Positions 5,352-5,788 of a stretch of DNA of 5,788 nt are shown here, in pieces. The position numbers were made by a program, and so were the translations under genes. Position 1 is the stretch's first letter. Every line of letters begins with the position of its first letter. Location: positions 1 to 5,788 of the forward strand of contig JARFQX010000862.1 in NCBI GenBank assembly GCA_029287555.1, written 5' to 3'. Source of the DNA: Rubripirellula sp. (lineage in GTDB: Bacteria > Planctomycetota > Planctomycetia > Pirellulales > Pirellulaceae). The notes under the pieces are model-generated. The model did not search any database. It was given only the letters and a program-made list of their open reading frames with translations, and had not been told where the DNA came from.

Positions 5352-5738
5352 ATGAGTTGGATGGAGTGGTACAATTCGCTCGAGAAGCCGTCGTGGACGC
5401 CTGAGCCCTCGACGATTGGACTGATTTGGCAGATCCTCTATCCAATCATCCTGGTTACGTTTGGCTTCGTGTTCTATCAAGCGATTCGCGGCAAGTTGTC
5501 CTGGTGGGTCGCGTTGCCGTTTGTGATCAACCTGGTGGCCAATCTGGTCTTCTCGCCGATTCAATTCGGTCTGCGGAACCTTCCGTTGGCCGCGGTCGAC
5601 ATTGTGATCGTGTGGGCGACGATCATTTGGATGGTGGTCGCAATTTGGAGGCACCACAAATGGGTCGCGATCGCACAGGCCCCCTATTTCGTCTGGGTGT
5701 CGACCGCAACCGTTTTGCAACTGTCGATCACCTGGTGA
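5352..5738 (+). CDS. TspO/MBR-family membrane protein, short form lacking the first helix
   Basis: The product is 128 residues, an inner-membrane protein of the tryptophan-rich TspO/MBR (translocator protein) family. Members bind tetrapyrroles or cholesterol-like ligands and act in stress or porphyrin regulation in some bacteria. The diagnostic opening WYNSLEKPSWTP is at residues 6-17. It is followed by hydrophobic segments at about 22-44 (IGLIWQILYPIILVTFGFVF), 51-68, 78-98 and 103-126. The signature PYFVWVSTATVLQ is at 111-123, where the more usual Asn is Gln123. Typical members have about 150-160 residues and five helices, with one helix before the WY motif; here the protein starts at that motif and has about four. 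An in-frame stop at 5328 rules out a missed extension. It lies 68 bases after the sulfatase on the same strand, with no strong terminator between, so co-transcription is possible. It has its own good ribosome binding site. Confidence 0.88.
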   Translation: MSWMEWYNSLEKPSWTPEPSTIGLIWQILYPIILVTFGFVFYQAIRGKLSWWVALPFVINLVANLVFSPIQFGLRNLPLAAVDIVIVWATIIWMVVAIWRHHKWVAIAQAPYFVWVSTATVLQLSITW

Positions 5739-5788
5739 AACTCTTGAAGTTGCGTTCTTGAGCGTTTTCCACCGATGAAGCACTCTCC
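5739..5788. other. Right-edge non-coding sequence
   Basis: Fifty bases after the TspO-like stop codon. I see no gene start, hairpin or terminator before the window ends. Confidence 0.5.

Noticed and set aside
5346..5783. Minus-strand ORF (145 codons) opposite the TspO-like gene
   Set aside because: It is an antisense shadow with an Arg/Asn/Asp/His-rich translation and no domain; the plus-strand TspO motifs are decisive.

Overview
The window looks like a piece of a planctomycete chromosome, most likely Pirellulaceae (Rhodopirellula-like). Three things suggest this: a secreted S1-type sulfatase, a planctomycete style of secreted proteins with weak but present Shine-Dalgarno sites, and spacer sequence that I associate with that group. 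The assignment is inference from gene content, not from a database search.

Layout. (1) Positions 1-1896, minus strand: a two-gene unit. The first gene (1896 to 955) encodes a secreted ferritin-like DUF2202 protein whose four-helix domain is flanked by Gly/Arg/Gln-rich tails. The second (885 to beyond the left edge) encodes the N-terminal 295 residues of a membrane-bound sensor histidine kinase, cut by the window edge within its dimerisation/phosphoacceptor domain. Both ORFs lie in the same reading frame, separated by a single TAA and a 69-base gap. (2) Positions 1897-2353: a divergent intergenic region with a 9-bp inverted repeat in the DUF2202 leader and nested inverted repeats in the leader of the plus-strand gene. 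(3) Positions 2354-3298, plus strand: a secreted Cys/His-rich putative metal-binding protein with two sets of in-frame tandem repeats and a conserved C-terminal helical domain of unknown function. (4) Positions 3299-3876: 578 bases without an intact gene. The first part carries three successive hairpins. The second holds, on the minus strand, a broken remnant of an ABC-2 type transporter permease with its middle deleted. (5) Positions 3877-5283, plus strand: a secreted sulfatase with a non-canonical formylglycine motif. (6) Positions 5352-5738, plus strand: a short TspO/MBR-family membrane protein lacking the usual first transmembrane helix.

How they may work together. The DUF2202 protein and the kinase are probably co-transcribed, and the divergent Cys/His-rich protein shares their intergenic region. 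A ferritin-like exported protein, a periplasm-sensing kinase and a thiol/imidazole-rich exported protein could form a metal or redox-stress response locus. That grouping is inference from proximity and composition only. The sulfatase and tspO genes seem functionally unrelated to that locus and to each other, though their same-strand 68-base spacing would allow co-transcription.
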